DNA of 64,000 bases. It comes from an uncultured Veillonella sp. (lineage in GTDB: Bacteria > Bacillota > Negativicutes > Veillonellales > Veillonellaceae). The stretch covers positions 62,001 to 126,000 of the forward strand of contig NZ_URAR01000004.1 in NCBI RefSeq assembly GCF_900545795.1, in the 5' to 3' direction. Below the pieces are notes generated by a model that was given only the letters and a program-made list of their open reading frames with translations, was not told where the DNA came from and did not search any database. Each line of letters opens with the position of its first letter. Position 1 is the first letter of the stretch. The position numbers and the translations under genes are program-made. This document shows positions 51,354-60,288 of this stretch, piece after piece.

Positions 51354-51707
51354 CTATAATATTTGATATATTTTAGAGATAATTTGCCAATTATCATCTA
51401 TATGAATTAAATTATGGTAATCCACCATGTGCACCTTTTGCTTGCGCAAATAAATATCGACTCTAACGCTCGCTGTATTTTCAGTGCGACTCATAATTTG
51501 TGTATCAAACTCATAATCTGGCTCAGCACCCGCTGCATCGATTAACTTATATAAATTTTCAATCGGACCTTCTGAAATCAGCTCATTATTTGCATCAAAG
51601 CCATACATTGTAGCCTTTTCATGAAATGCCGGTTTCATAATGCTAGAATCACCAGTTTTTACGCCTCGTTCATAGGCTGCCATAGTATGTCGAATTGTCT
51701 TTGCCAT
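51354..51707 (-). CDS. NTF2-like (putative lumazine-binding/SnoaL-like) protein
   Basis: 117 residues fitting the cone-shaped NTF2-like fold: an N-terminal helix with YERGVKTGD, FHEKATMYGFD, and a C-terminal sheet ending DYHNLIHIDDNWQIISKIYQIL. Members of the putative lumazine-binding group share this ending. No catalytic residues can be assigned. GTGAGGA precedes the ATG. It converges with the HxlR gene, stops only 1 nt apart, and has promoter C upstream (51789-51824). Confidence 0.8.
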   Translation of the reverse strand: MAKTIRHTMAAYERGVKTGDSSIMKPAFHEKATMYGFDANNELISEGPIENLYKLIDAAGAEPDYEFDTQIMSRTENTASVRVDIYLRKQKVHMVDYHNLIHIDDNWQIISKIYQIL

Positions 51708-51788
51708 AACCGTTCCTCACTTTATTTTAACATCTATTATTTAAATATTTAAAGAACGTACGTTATATATTTGCTAGCTTATGACATT

Positions 51789-51824
51789 ATTATATCAAGG
51801 ACATACTTTTAAACAAGAACGCAC
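51789..51824 (-). promoter_or_regulatory. Promoter C with GTGCGTTCTT element, upstream of the NTF2-like gene
   Basis: Minus strand GTGCGTTCTT (51815-51824) overlaps TTGTTT (51811-51816), 16-nt spacer, TATAAT (51789-51794). The element lies 30 nt before the -10, as in copies A and B (31 nt). An inverted CGCAC/GTGCG pair (51820-51835) surrounds its upstream edge. Confidence 0.6.
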
Positions 51825-51960
51825 AAAAAAGTGCGATACTAACATATTTTAACACTACTTACATTAAGTATAGTGTAGTTTTACAGCGACATGAACCACA
51901 GGGCCCGAAGTTACCTATTCATTATGGCGCTACACTCACCTACAGTGTAGTACCTTTCAC

Positions 51961-52005
51961 AAAAGTGCGTTCTTCCTTATTAATATTATTCATGCTATAA
52001 CCATA
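51961..52005 (+). promoter_or_regulatory. Promoter B with GTGCGTTCTT element, upstream of the flavoprotein at 52042
   Basis: GTGCGTTCTT at 51965-51974, TTCCTT (51973-51978), 17-nt spacer, TGC-TATAAC (-10 at 51996-52001). Nearly identical to copy A over 45 bp. Confidence 0.65.
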
Positions 52006-52041
52006 CTATAAATTATTTCATAAGTATGAAAGGAGTTTATT

Positions 52042-52665
52042 ATGAGTAAAGTATTATTAATCAACGGAAGTCCTAATCAAGCAGGCTGTACTTACACAGC
52101 GCTTAAAGAAGTGGCTGACACTTTAAAAGATCAACAAATCGATACTGAAATCTATTGGATTGGAAAACGAGAAATTCCAGGTTGTATTAACTGCCAACAG
52201 TGCTTTAAAACTGGTCGATGTGTCTTTAATACCGATGGTGTGAATGAAATAGCAGCTCGCCTTGATGAATTTGATGGAATTATTGTTGGCTCGCCAGTGT
52301 ATTATGGCGGTCCATCTGGCCAATTATGTGCCTTTTTAGACCGTCTTTTCTATCCTCGTGAACGTCGCATGGCTGGTAAAGTAGCTGCTGCTATCGTATC
52401 TTGCCGACGCGCTGGTGCCACTACGGCCTTTGACAGACTTAATAAATATTTTACTATTAGCAATATGATACTAATTGGTTCACAATATTGGAACCAAGTT
52501 CATGGCTTTACTCCTGAGGATGTACGAAAAGACTTAGAGGGGCTTCAAACTATGCGCACTTTAGGTCTTAATATGGCATGGATTCTAAAATCTATTGAAT
52601 TAGGTAAAAAAGCAGGCTTACAAAAGCCAGTCTACGAAGAAAAAGTTTGGACAAACTTTATCTAA
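52042..52665 (+). CDS. Iron-sulfur flavoprotein / NADPH-FMN reductase family
   Basis: 207 residues. Flavodoxin-like start VLLINGSPNQAGCTYTAL; a cysteine cluster CINCQQCFKTGRC of the type seen in iron-sulfur flavoproteins; then IIVGSPVYYGGPSGQLCAFLDRLFYP. Likely a cytoplasmic reductase that uses FMN and possibly a [4Fe-4S] cluster. GAAAGGAG precedes the ATG, and promoter B is upstream. The expected substrates are quinones or similar electrophiles, given the adjacent HxlR gene; this is inferred. Confidence 0.86.
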   Translation: MSKVLLINGSPNQAGCTYTALKEVADTLKDQQIDTEIYWIGKREIPGCINCQQCFKTGRCVFNTDGVNEIAARLDEFDGIIVGSPVYYGGPSGQLCAFLDRLFYPRERRMAGKVAAAIVSCRRAGATTAFDRLNKYFTISNMILIGSQYWNQVHGFTPEDVRKDLEGLQTMRTLGLNMAWILKSIELGKKAGLQKPVYEEKVWTNFI

Positions 52666-52692
52666 TAAGTAATCCACCATATACAAATTTAC

Positions 52693-53238
52693 TTATATTT
52701 TCTTCCACCCATAAAGACTTAAGGCGATTAAAGTATACGCGTCAAAGCACATCATAAAAGGGGTAAGAATTGATATGCGCGTAATAAGATGTACATGAGC
52801 CCATATAAGGATAACCCCTAAAATGACACCGCGATGGAGCCAGCGCCTAGTTAAAGATGGTTTTAGTTGCCACATAGTGCCTAAAGCTACAAGTATGACT
52901 ATGCCACCACCTAGTCCAGTGTAGACAATCTCTTCATGCATAGAAAATGACATAATATAATGGATGAGTCCCAGAATGACACTAAAGGGGCCTAACACTC
53001 TGTGCATCTTTAAAGAGGCTCCTGGCTCTATTTTATTTACTAAGGCAATTAAAAATGGCCATCTACTCATTAATACAATACTAAATAGCCAACTTGTATA
53101 GGCCAGTAAAGCTAGTGAATAATTTACTAGATTTACTGGCTCTTCTATTAAATCTTTTTGCAATAAGACGATTAAAGGCAATGCTAATATTATTGTGCTT
53201 ACAATAGTAATGCCATATAACTTCATTGTTTGTTTCAT
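52693..53238 (-). CDS. Integral membrane protein, ferric reductase-like (haem) type
   Basis: 181 residues with about five to six membrane helices. Histidines lie in or at the ends of helices in patterns suited to two b-haems: KMHRVLGPF, GLIHYIMSF, WLHRGVIL and AHVHLITR. The arrangement resembles the ferric reductase-like transmembrane domain (also the MsrQ type) without cytoplasmic FAD or NAD domains. The start overlaps the stop of the anchored flavodoxin gene by one base (TAATG), so the two are probably partners in membrane electron transfer. Confidence 0.75.
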   Translation of the reverse strand: MKQTMKLYGITIVSTIILALPLIVLLQKDLIEEPVNLVNYSLALLAYTSWLFSIVLMSRWPFLIALVNKIEPGASLKMHRVLGPFSVILGLIHYIMSFSMHEEIVYTGLGGGIVILVALGTMWQLKPSLTRRWLHRGVILGVILIWAHVHLITRISILTPFMMCFDAYTLIALSLYGWKKI

Positions 53239-53918
53239 TAGATAATCCCTATTTCTTTAAGCCATACATCAACTGCAGCTTTAGATTCTTCCAAAGCTGC
53301 CTGTCGTCCACGGATAGCTAGACCTTTTAATACAGTGGCATTAGGATACTGTGCTTCTAATTGTGCCTTTGTATTGCCAAGACCAGATCCTTCATGAGTA
53401 GTAAAGGGAATTACTGTTTTACCATTCAAATTAGCTTGATCTAAGAAACTACGCACTATCATAGGGTATTCGCCCCACCAAATAGGACCACCTACAAACA
53501 CAATATCATATGAACTTACATCAGGTAATGGATTTTTAATAGCAGGTCGTTTATTATTAGCCTGTTCAGCTTTAGCAACATCTAAAATTGTATTATATTC
53601 ATCAGGATAATCTTTGGCTGGCACTATTTCATATATATCGCCACCTGTGGCAGCTTGAATATAATTGGCAATCTGGTGCGTATTGCCGATAACAGGAGTT
53701 TCATTACCATAGAGACCTTTTGTGCGAGAGAAAAATACAATCAATACCTTTTTATCTTTATTTGTTAAATCTGCCGGCCCTGTAGCACGACCTTCACTAG
53801 CACTCACTGTAGAGCCTTGAGTCGATGATGCATTTTGTCCTGTAGAATAATTAAATGCAAATAAACCAATTGCTACAGCTACAATTACCAATAAACCGAC
53901 TATCTTTTTTACATTCAT
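53238..53918 (-). CDS. Membrane-anchored extracytoplasmic flavodoxin
   Basis: About 226 residues from the ATG at 53918 (preceded by GAGAG; an upstream GTG is less likely). N-terminal anchor MNVKKIVGLLVIVAVAIGLFAF with positive residues before it, giving an outside flavodoxin domain, then a Ser/Thr linker. The flavodoxin fold begins KVLIVFFSRTKGLYG, contains VFVGGPIWWGEYPMIVRSFLDQ, and ends with a helical DVWLKEIG. No lipobox cysteine. The family is the long-chain-like flavodoxin_4 group. It is cotranscribed with the haem membrane protein behind a MerR-type promoter. Confidence 0.85.
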   Translation of the reverse strand: MNVKKIVGLLVIVAVAIGLFAFNYSTGQNASSTQGSTVSASEGRATGPADLTNKDKKVLIVFFSRTKGLYGNETPVIGNTHQIANYIQAATGGDIYEIVPAKDYPDEYNTILDVAKAEQANNKRPAIKNPLPDVSSYDIVFVGGPIWWGEYPMIVRSFLDQANLNGKTVIPFTTHEGSGLGNTKAQLEAQYPNATVLKGLAIRGRQAALEESKAAVDVWLKEIGII

Positions 53919-53969
53919 TACTATCACTCTCTTTCTCTAAAAACTACATCCAACTAAGAACTTAAGTTT

Positions 53970-54000
53970 AGCTTACGCCCTAAAGCTAACTTCAAGTCAA
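53970..54000 (-). promoter_or_regulatory. MerR-type promoter upstream of the flavodoxin gene
   Basis: Minus strand TTGACT, 19-nt spacer, TAAGCT. The over-long spacer contains a partial dyad (CTTGAAGTTA-GCTTTAGG). This geometry is the hallmark of promoters activated by MerR-family regulators. No MerR gene is in the window. Confidence 0.5.
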
Positions 54001-54038
54001 CACCTTTTTACAGATTAATTTTAAAATAATTGCATTAT

Positions 54039-54126
54039 AAAAATCCCACAGAGTGGCTATTAGCCTCTTACTCTTAAACATCTCATCTAAGAGCAAGAAA
54101 GCGTTAGCATTCTCTGTGGGATTTTT
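54039..54126 (-). terminator. Long hairpin terminator after hslU
   Basis: A 15-bp perfect outer stem (AAAAATCCCACAGAG and complement) encloses nested pairs (CTCTTA/TAAGAG). T-runs follow on both strands. It lies about 200 nt beyond the hslU stop. Confidence 0.85.
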
Positions 54127-54184
54127 GTTTTAATTATTGTATAAAGTGTTAGCTACACCTATAGTTTTAGTTACACGTAAAATC

Positions 54185-54236
54185 TTATTTATACATATAA
54201 TCATTTACACATATAACCTATTTACACATATGGTCT
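54185..54236. repeat. Tandem repeat, 17-18 bp x 3
   Basis: Units at 54185, 54203 and 54220 share ATTTA-ACATAT; looser copies extend to both sides. It lies between the hslU stop and its terminator. Confidence 0.65.
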
Positions 54237-54323
54237 TAATCATACCTAATGTCTTAAAACATATGGAGCATTTTAAAATATATAGGATGTATAAGCTATA
54301 TGAAAATAGTAAAACATATAAAA

Positions 54324-55736
54324 TTATAAAATATAATTTGAAAGGTCTACATCTTTTACGATAGTACCAAGTCGTTCTTCCACCATTTCAGCCGTAATTT
54401 CTACATCAACTGGCTCATTTGGTGGTGCATTAAAGGAAATATCTTGCAAGAGTTTTTCCAGGATTGTATGCAAGCGACGAGCACCAATATCTTCTGTTTC
54501 ATTATTCACACGATACGCAAGTTCAGCCATTTTATCAATAGCAGCTTCTTTAAAGTGAATCGTTACATTATCTGCTTTAAGAAGCATGTGATATTGTTTT
54601 AACAACGCTTGTTGTGGTGTTGTCAAAATTTCTTTGAAATCAGCTTCCGTTAAACTATCTAATTCCACGCGAATTGGGAAACGACCTTGAAGCTCTGGAA
54701 TTAAATCAGACGGCTTAGACACATGGAACGCACCAGCAGCAATAAATAAAATGTGCTCTGTTTTAATGGGACCATATTTAGTATTTACAGTGGCACCTTC
54801 TACGATAGGTAAAATGTCGCGCTGCACCCCTTCACGAGATACATCTGGACCACTGCGTCCATTATTGCCAGCAATTTTATCAAACTCATCAATGAATACA
54901 ATGCCTTCTTGTTCAGCGAGTTCAATAGCACGATCATTTACTGCATCCATATCGAGAAGCTTTTGACCTTCTTCTTGAATGAAAATTTTACGCGCTTGCG
55001 CTACAGTTGTATGGCGTTTCTTTTTCTTCTTAGGCAAGATAGAGCCTAGCATATCTGTAATATCAGTCCCCATATTATCCGGGCTACCAGTTAATGGCAT
55101 GGCAAAGGCTTTCGTTTGCTCTTCCACTTCAATCTCAATCTCACGACTATCCATGAGACCATTTTTCAAACGCTCATAGAATTGCGCCCGTTTTTCTGAC
55201 ATTTCAGCGCTTTCTTCTTCTTTTTTAGCGTCTTCTTCCTTTATATCCTCTTCTTCATTCGGTGCGCTAAAGAGCATTTCTAAGGGATTGGTCATCTTCT
55301 TGGTGACACTTTCTTTTTTAGGCCATAGGATTTGCAATAAACGCTGATTAGCTAGTTCTTCAGCTTTAGCTTCTTGAGATTCCATCATCTCTTCTTTCAC
55401 CATGCGCACTGCGTTTTCTACTAAATCGCGAATCATCTGATCTACATCGCGACCTACATAGCCCACTTCTGTAAATTTAGTAGCCTCTACTTTTACAAAT
55501 GGAGCGCGCACAAGTTTTGCCATGCGACGAGCCAATTCAGTTTTACCTACCCCAGTGGGACCGATGAGTAGAATATTTTTAGGAATATATTCTTCACGTA
55601 CATCATCAGGTAATTGTTTAGCTCGCCAACGATTACGAAGGGCAATGGCAATCATCTTTTTTGCCTCTTTTTGCCCTACCACATATTTATCTAATTCAGC
55701 CACAATCTGTCGTGGCGTAAAATTATTGGTATCCAT
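54324..55736 (-). CDS. hslU: ATP-dependent protease ATPase subunit HslU
   Basis: 470 residues. Walker A GPTGVGKTE near 62, the HslU-specific intermediate domain (about 110-230, acidic and Lys-rich), Walker B FIDEFDKI, and the C-terminal sensor and HslV-activating tail ending SNYIL. It unfolds substrates for HslV. GGAGG lies upstream in the end of hslV. Confidence 0.96.
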   Translation of the reverse strand: MDTNNFTPRQIVAELDKYVVGQKEAKKMIAIALRNRWRAKQLPDDVREEYIPKNILLIGPTGVGKTELARRMAKLVRAPFVKVEATKFTEVGYVGRDVDQMIRDLVENAVRMVKEEMMESQEAKAEELANQRLLQILWPKKESVTKKMTNPLEMLFSAPNEEEDIKEEDAKKEEESAEMSEKRAQFYERLKNGLMDSREIEIEVEEQTKAFAMPLTGSPDNMGTDITDMLGSILPKKKKKRHTTVAQARKIFIQEEGQKLLDMDAVNDRAIELAEQEGIVFIDEFDKIAGNNGRSGPDVSREGVQRDILPIVEGATVNTKYGPIKTEHILFIAAGAFHVSKPSDLIPELQGRFPIRVELDSLTEADFKEILTTPQQALLKQYHMLLKADNVTIHFKEAAIDKMAELAYRVNNETEDIGARRLHTILEKLLQDISFNAPPNEPVDVEITAEMVEERLGTIVKDVDLSNYIL

Positions 55737-56275
55737 TAAATTTCCTCCACAATAACATTATGATTGGTATATACACAAATATCAGCTGCAATATGCAATG
55801 CTTTTTCAGCCACTTCACGAGCTGATAGTTCCGTATTAGCAGCTAAAGCGCGAGCTGCTGCTAAGGCATAATTGCCACCAGACCCGATAGCACAAATGCC
55901 ATCATCAGGCTCAATGACTTCGCCATTGCCAGATACGAGTAGAATTGTCTGTCCATCAGCAACTAATAGTAATGCTTCTAAATTGCGAAGCATTTTATCA
56001 CTCCGCCATTCTTTTGCAAGTTCTACTGCACTGCGCACTAATTGACCATTATATTGATTTAACTTTGCCTCAAATTTGTCAAATAAAGTGAATGCATCGG
56101 CCACAGAACCAGCAAAACCAGAAATTACCTTACCATTATATAAACGGCGTACTTTTTGCGCCGTATTTTTCATTACAACACTTTGCCCCATAGTCACCTG
56201 GCCGTCGCCAGCAATGGCGATTTTACCATCGCGCTTTACGGCACATATGGTGGTGGCATGAAATTCTGTCTTCAT
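55736..56275 (-). CDS. hslV: ATP-dependent protease subunit HslV
   Basis: 179 residues of the proteasome-like threonine peptidase fold. The nucleophile Thr is in HATTICAVKRDGK after a short propeptide of about seven residues, longer than the single Met removed in E. coli. Other blocks: GDGQVTMGQ, GFAGSVADAFTLFDKFE and GSGGNYALAAARAL. TAAGGAGG precedes the ATG inside the end of trmFO. Its stop overlaps the hslU start, so the two subunits are coupled. Confidence 0.96.
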   Translation of the reverse strand: MKTEFHATTICAVKRDGKIAIAGDGQVTMGQSVVMKNTAQKVRRLYNGKVISGFAGSVADAFTLFDKFEAKLNQYNGQLVRSAVELAKEWRSDKMLRNLEALLLVADGQTILLVSGNGEVIEPDDGICAIGSGGNYALAAARALAANTELSAREVAEKALHIAADICVYTNHNVIVEEI

Positions 56276-57588
56276 AGTGAATAATCCTCCTTAACTTTAG
56301 CCAAATCTTCTAAAGAGCGTTGAGCGATAAGCGCATTCTTCTCTTTTTTCTTACGCACTTTTGTTGGCCATGGTTCCATTATACCAAAATTGATATTCAT
56401 TGGTTGGAAATCACTGCCTTCATAAGCACTGATATACTGGCTTAAGCCGCCCATTGCCGTAGTTTTAGGGAATTGGATAGGTTCTTTATCACTCATCTGC
56501 TGGAATACTTGTAACCCTGCCATAAGGCCTGATGCAGCTGATTCTAAATACCCTTCAACGCCTGTCATTTGACCAGCAAAATAAAGGCGCTCATCAGCTT
56601 TTAATTGGAAGCGATGATTTAAAAGTGTTGGCGAATTAATATATGTATTGCGATGCATTACACCATAGCGAACAAATTCTGCATTTTCCAAACCTGGAAT
56701 CATAGAGAATACACGCTTTTGTTCGCCCCATTTTAAATGCGTTTGGAAGCCCACTAAATTAAACATAGTGGCCTCTTTATTTTCTTTACGAAGTTGAACT
56801 ACTGCATAGGATTCAGTGCCCGTCCGCTTATCCACAAGCCCCACTGGCTTTAAAGGACCAAAACGCAAGGTATCAATACCACGGGACGCCATAATCTCTA
56901 CAGGCATGCAACCTTCAAAATACATTTCTTTTTCAAATTCTTTAGGCTTAACTACTTCAGCAGTAGTCAATGCCTCCCAAAAGGCTTTGTATTCCTCTTC
57001 ACTCATAGGGCAATTTAAATAATCTGCATCCCCCTTATCATAGCGAGAGGCGGCAAAGACTTTATCGTAATTCAAGGATTCAGCCGTTACGATAGGTGCT
57101 GCTGCATCATAGAAATAAAAATCACCTGTACTAGTTAATTTCTTAACATCTTCTGATAAAGCATCAGACATAAGTGGGCCAGCCGCAACAATTACAATGC
57201 CTTCTTTGGGAATCTCAGTCACTTCTTCGCGAATGACTTCCACTAAAGGATGATTCATCAAGGTATCGGTTACCATCGCACTAAATAAATGACGATCTAC
57301 TGCTAAGGCCCCACCAGCTGGCACTGCTGTAGCATCAGCACAGCGCATAATGAGTGAATCTAAACGACGCATTTCTTCCTTTAGTAAGCCCACTGCATTT
57401 TCAATATTGCCAGCGCGTAGCGAATTACTACATACTAATTCAGCAAATTGCTCCGTATGATGTGCTGGTGATTGTTTAACAGGGCGCATTTCATATAGCT
57501 TTACAGGAATACCGCGCTTAGCTAATTGCCAAGCTGCTTCAGAGCCTGCTAGGCCAGCGCCAATTATAGTAATAGGTGTAATACTCAA
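56272..57588 (-). CDS. trmFO: Folate/FAD-dependent tRNA (uracil-54) methyltransferase TrmFO
   Basis: 438 residues starting at TTG 57588, with AGGAG 7 nt upstream. FAD-binding ITIIGAGLAGSEAAWQLA at the N-terminus, then VCSNSLR, AASGLMAGLQV and MNINFGIM near the C-terminus. It makes T54 in tRNA using methylenetetrahydrofolate. It is followed directly by hslV-hslU, as in other Firmicutes. A 225-nt gap to topA (57589-57813) is AT-rich with loosely repeated TTAATATACT words. Confidence 0.96.
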   Translation of the reverse strand: MSITPITIIGAGLAGSEAAWQLAKRGIPVKLYEMRPVKQSPAHHTEQFAELVCSNSLRAGNIENAVGLLKEEMRRLDSLIMRCADATAVPAGGALAVDRHLFSAMVTDTLMNHPLVEVIREEVTEIPKEGIVIVAAGPLMSDALSEDVKKLTSTGDFYFYDAAAPIVTAESLNYDKVFAASRYDKGDADYLNCPMSEEEYKAFWEALTTAEVVKPKEFEKEMYFEGCMPVEIMASRGIDTLRFGPLKPVGLVDKRTGTESYAVVQLRKENKEATMFNLVGFQTHLKWGEQKRVFSMIPGLENAEFVRYGVMHRNTYINSPTLLNHRFQLKADERLYFAGQMTGVEGYLESAASGLMAGLQVFQQMSDKEPIQFPKTTAMGGLSQYISAYEGSDFQPMNINFGIMEPWPTKVRKKKEKNALIAQRSLEDLAKVKEDYSL

Positions 57589-57813
57589 ATTCTATCTCCT
57601 TTAATATGTATGAAAATATACGAGCCATAACAGTTTATCATAGGTAGCTAGACTTAACATGTACTTACCTATTCCTTCTATTCTTTCACTATTATGGCCA
57701 GTATATATTAAATTGTAATGGTTTAGTTAATATACTTAATATACTTACTGTACTTAATTTACTTTTTATTTTTTTATTGCTATTATGTTTTCATTTCTCA
57801 TTTAACGTATGCT

Positions 57814-60288
57814 TTATTCACTCTGCACGCGTCTATTTACTTGCTTTTTTGTTGCTTTCTTGCTTGTTGCGTTTTTGCTACTTGTCTTCTTAGTAGTTGC
57901 TTTTTTAGTCGCCTTTTTAGTGCTTTTTGCCTTCGTATCAGCTGCTGTTACAACTTCATTAGATTCAGATACATTCGTCTCTGCTACTGTTGTATTATTA
58001 CTTTCAGCACTTGATGCCTCTACATTAGACTCTTCTTTTTTCTTTCTAGTCCGCTTCTTAGGCTGTGTAGGGCAAGTTTCATTAGAGCAGAATTTCTTCG
58101 TAGTACCATTTTTATATGTCTTCTCAGTCATAATACTACTGCAAGTAGAGCAAAATTCATTAATCGGCTTATTCCAAAGCGTAAAATCACAAGCTGGATA
58201 GCGGTCACAGCCATAGAAAATTCGACCGCGCTTTGACTTTCGCTCCACAATGGTACCTTCTCCACATTTAGGACAGGCCACACCTGTGCTCACCGTAATC
58301 GGCTTTGTATTCTTACACTCTGGGAAATTAGAGCATGCCAAGAATCGACCAAAACGGCCAAATTTGTATACCATTGGGCTACCACAAAGATCGCAAATCT
58401 CATCGCTTTCTGTGTCAGCTATTTTAACTTTTTCTACCTCATTAGCCTCTTCAAGCTCTTCGGAGAAAACTGTATAAAATTGCCCCAACACATCTTGATA
58501 GCTTTCTTTACCATTGGCAATATGGTCTAAGTCTTCCTCTAAATGAGCTGTAAAATCTACATTGATGATTTTTTCAAAATGAGCAATCAAAAAGTCTACC
58601 ACTACAAATCCCAATTCAGTAGGGATGAATTGCTTATCATTGCGCTCCACATAATTTCTGGAAATAATGGTATCCATAATAGGCGCATACGTACTAGGGC
58701 GACCAATGCCACGCTCTTCAAGAGTCTTGATAAGACTCGCTTCTGAGTATCTAGCTGGCGGTTGAGTAAAATGCTGTTCTGGCTCAATCGTATCGTTCGT
58801 AACCTGTTCCCCTTGCTCCATACTTGGAATGAGGCGCACTTCATCGTCCTTTTTATTGTCTTCATAGACTTCTGTAAAGCCTTTGAAAATAACTTTACTC
58901 CCCGATGCGCGCAAGGTATAATCGCCGCTTTTTAGTTGTGCCGTTACAATCTCAGACTGTTGCGCTGCCATTTGGCTTGCCATAAAGCGATTCCAAATTA
59001 AAGTATATAGCTTTAATTCATCGCGACTTAGAAACTGTGCTACCATTTTAGGCGGCAGTTCTAAAGAAGTAGGTCGGATGGCCTCATGCGCGTCTTGACT
59101 GCTTTCTTTAGTGCCAAACACATTGGCTTTTTTAGGATAATACTCAGGTCCATATTGATGGATAATATAGTCCTTAGCTGCACTCTGCATTTCTGCAGCA
59201 ATACGCGTAGAGTCGGTACGCATGTATGTAATCAAACCTACATGACCATAGCCACCAATTTCAAGACCTTCATATAAATGCTGGGCAATCATCATCGTTC
59301 GCTTAGCCCCAAAACCAAGTTTACGGACCCCTTCTTGTTGTAAGGTAGACGTCGTAAATGGCGCTGGTGCACGGCGAGAGCGCTTGCGCGTATCTACGCT
59401 AGTAACCTCAGCCGTAACTCCTGCTAATTCCGCTTCAATAGCTTTTGCTTCAGCCTCATTGGAAATAGCAATCTTTTCGTCATTCTTATGAGTTAATTCC
59501 GCAACAAAGCTTTCTTTATTAGCCGTCTTATATTGACCGGAAATTGTCCAATACTCCTCTGGTACAAAGGCTTCAATTTCACGTTCTCGCTCGCAAATAA
59601 GGCGCACCGCTACAGATTGCACACGACCAGCACTTAATCCTTTGCATACTTTTTTCCAAAGTAAAGGACTTAATTTATAGCCCACCAAGCGGTCTAGCAT
59701 ACGCCGCGCTTGTTGCGCATCTACCATATCTTTATCAATCGTTCGAGGGCTATTAATAGCCTCTGCTACAGCATGTTTAGTAATCTCATTGAACGTGATG
59801 CGGCACTTAGATCCTCCATCTACATTCAAAATATAGGCCAAATGCCAAGAAATGGCTTCCCCTTCGCGGTCCGGGTCAGTTGCGAGCAAGATGGCTTTAG
59901 ATTTATCTGCCTCATCTTGCAATTCTTGGATTAATTTCTTGCGCGTTGCCAAATTAGAGTACTTAGGAATAAAACCATGCTCCACATCGATGCCTAATTG
60001 GCTTTTTGGCAAATCTCGTAAATGCCCCATACTCGCTTTAACTACATAATCAGGGCCTAGGAATTTTTCAATAGTCTTGGATTTAGCTGGTGACTCCACA
60101 ATAACTAATGTTTTTCCATCTGGATTATATGACCGCGGTGTCGTATTTAAAGACTCCCCTACAACTTGCATAACTGGCTTAGTACCAGATTTGCTAGCTA
60201 CAGCTACCTTTCCCTCTACACGGCGCTCTTCTTTTTTTGTATTTGTTTTATCTTTCTCTCCAATAACAATGGATCGTTTAATTGCCAA
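57814..60288 (-). CDS. topA: DNA topoisomerase I
   Basis: About 824 residues, starting at TTG 60288 with GGGAGG 7 nt upstream. A poorly conserved N-terminal extension of about 60 residues precedes the Toprim block TLVIVESPAKSKTIEKFLG. The catalytic Tyr is in GLITYMRTDSTRI. Three C-terminal zinc-ribbon modules follow (CDLC, CPKC, CSTC), then a Lys/Thr-rich tail (KATKKATTKKTSSKN) of the kind that binds DNA nonspecifically. It relaxes negative supercoils. The 5' end overlaps the dprA stop. Confidence 0.96.
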   Translation of the reverse strand: MAIKRSIVIGEKDKTNTKKEERRVEGKVAVASKSGTKPVMQVVGESLNTTPRSYNPDGKTLVIVESPAKSKTIEKFLGPDYVVKASMGHLRDLPKSQLGIDVEHGFIPKYSNLATRKKLIQELQDEADKSKAILLATDPDREGEAISWHLAYILNVDGGSKCRITFNEITKHAVAEAINSPRTIDKDMVDAQQARRMLDRLVGYKLSPLLWKKVCKGLSAGRVQSVAVRLICEREREIEAFVPEEYWTISGQYKTANKESFVAELTHKNDEKIAISNEAEAKAIEAELAGVTAEVTSVDTRKRSRRAPAPFTTSTLQQEGVRKLGFGAKRTMMIAQHLYEGLEIGGYGHVGLITYMRTDSTRIAAEMQSAAKDYIIHQYGPEYYPKKANVFGTKESSQDAHEAIRPTSLELPPKMVAQFLSRDELKLYTLIWNRFMASQMAAQQSEIVTAQLKSGDYTLRASGSKVIFKGFTEVYEDNKKDDEVRLIPSMEQGEQVTNDTIEPEQHFTQPPARYSEASLIKTLEERGIGRPSTYAPIMDTIISRNYVERNDKQFIPTELGFVVVDFLIAHFEKIINVDFTAHLEEDLDHIANGKESYQDVLGQFYTVFSEELEEANEVEKVKIADTESDEICDLCGSPMVYKFGRFGRFLACSNFPECKNTKPITVSTGVACPKCGEGTIVERKSKRGRIFYGCDRYPACDFTLWNKPINEFCSTCSSIMTEKTYKNGTTKKFCSNETCPTQPKKRTRKKKEESNVEASSAESNNTTVAETNVSESNEVVTAADTKAKSTKKATKKATTKKTSSKNATSKKATKKQVNRRVQSE

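Larger units (their letters stand above)
51708..52041. other. 334-nt divergent control region in the redox island
   Basis: Holds promoter C (leftward) and promoter B (rightward). Between them, 51836-51960 shows no coding potential; GTGTAG words flank the GGGCCC at 51901. Confidence 0.65.
53919..54323. other. 405-nt noncoding gap between hslU and the flavodoxin gene
   Basis: Contains the MerR-type promoter (53970-54000), a long hairpin terminator (54039-54126) and a 17-bp tandem repeat (54185-54236). Short plus-strand open frames here are AT-rich and repeat-derived. Confidence 0.65.

Noticed and set aside
54137..54364. Small plus-strand frame in the hslU downstream gap
   Set aside because: Derived from AT-rich repeats, no ribosome site, and it overlaps the hslU stop.
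57809..58201. Plus-strand frame with a hydrophobic start
   Set aside because: Antisense to the Lys/Thr tail and zinc ribbons of topA; no independent support.
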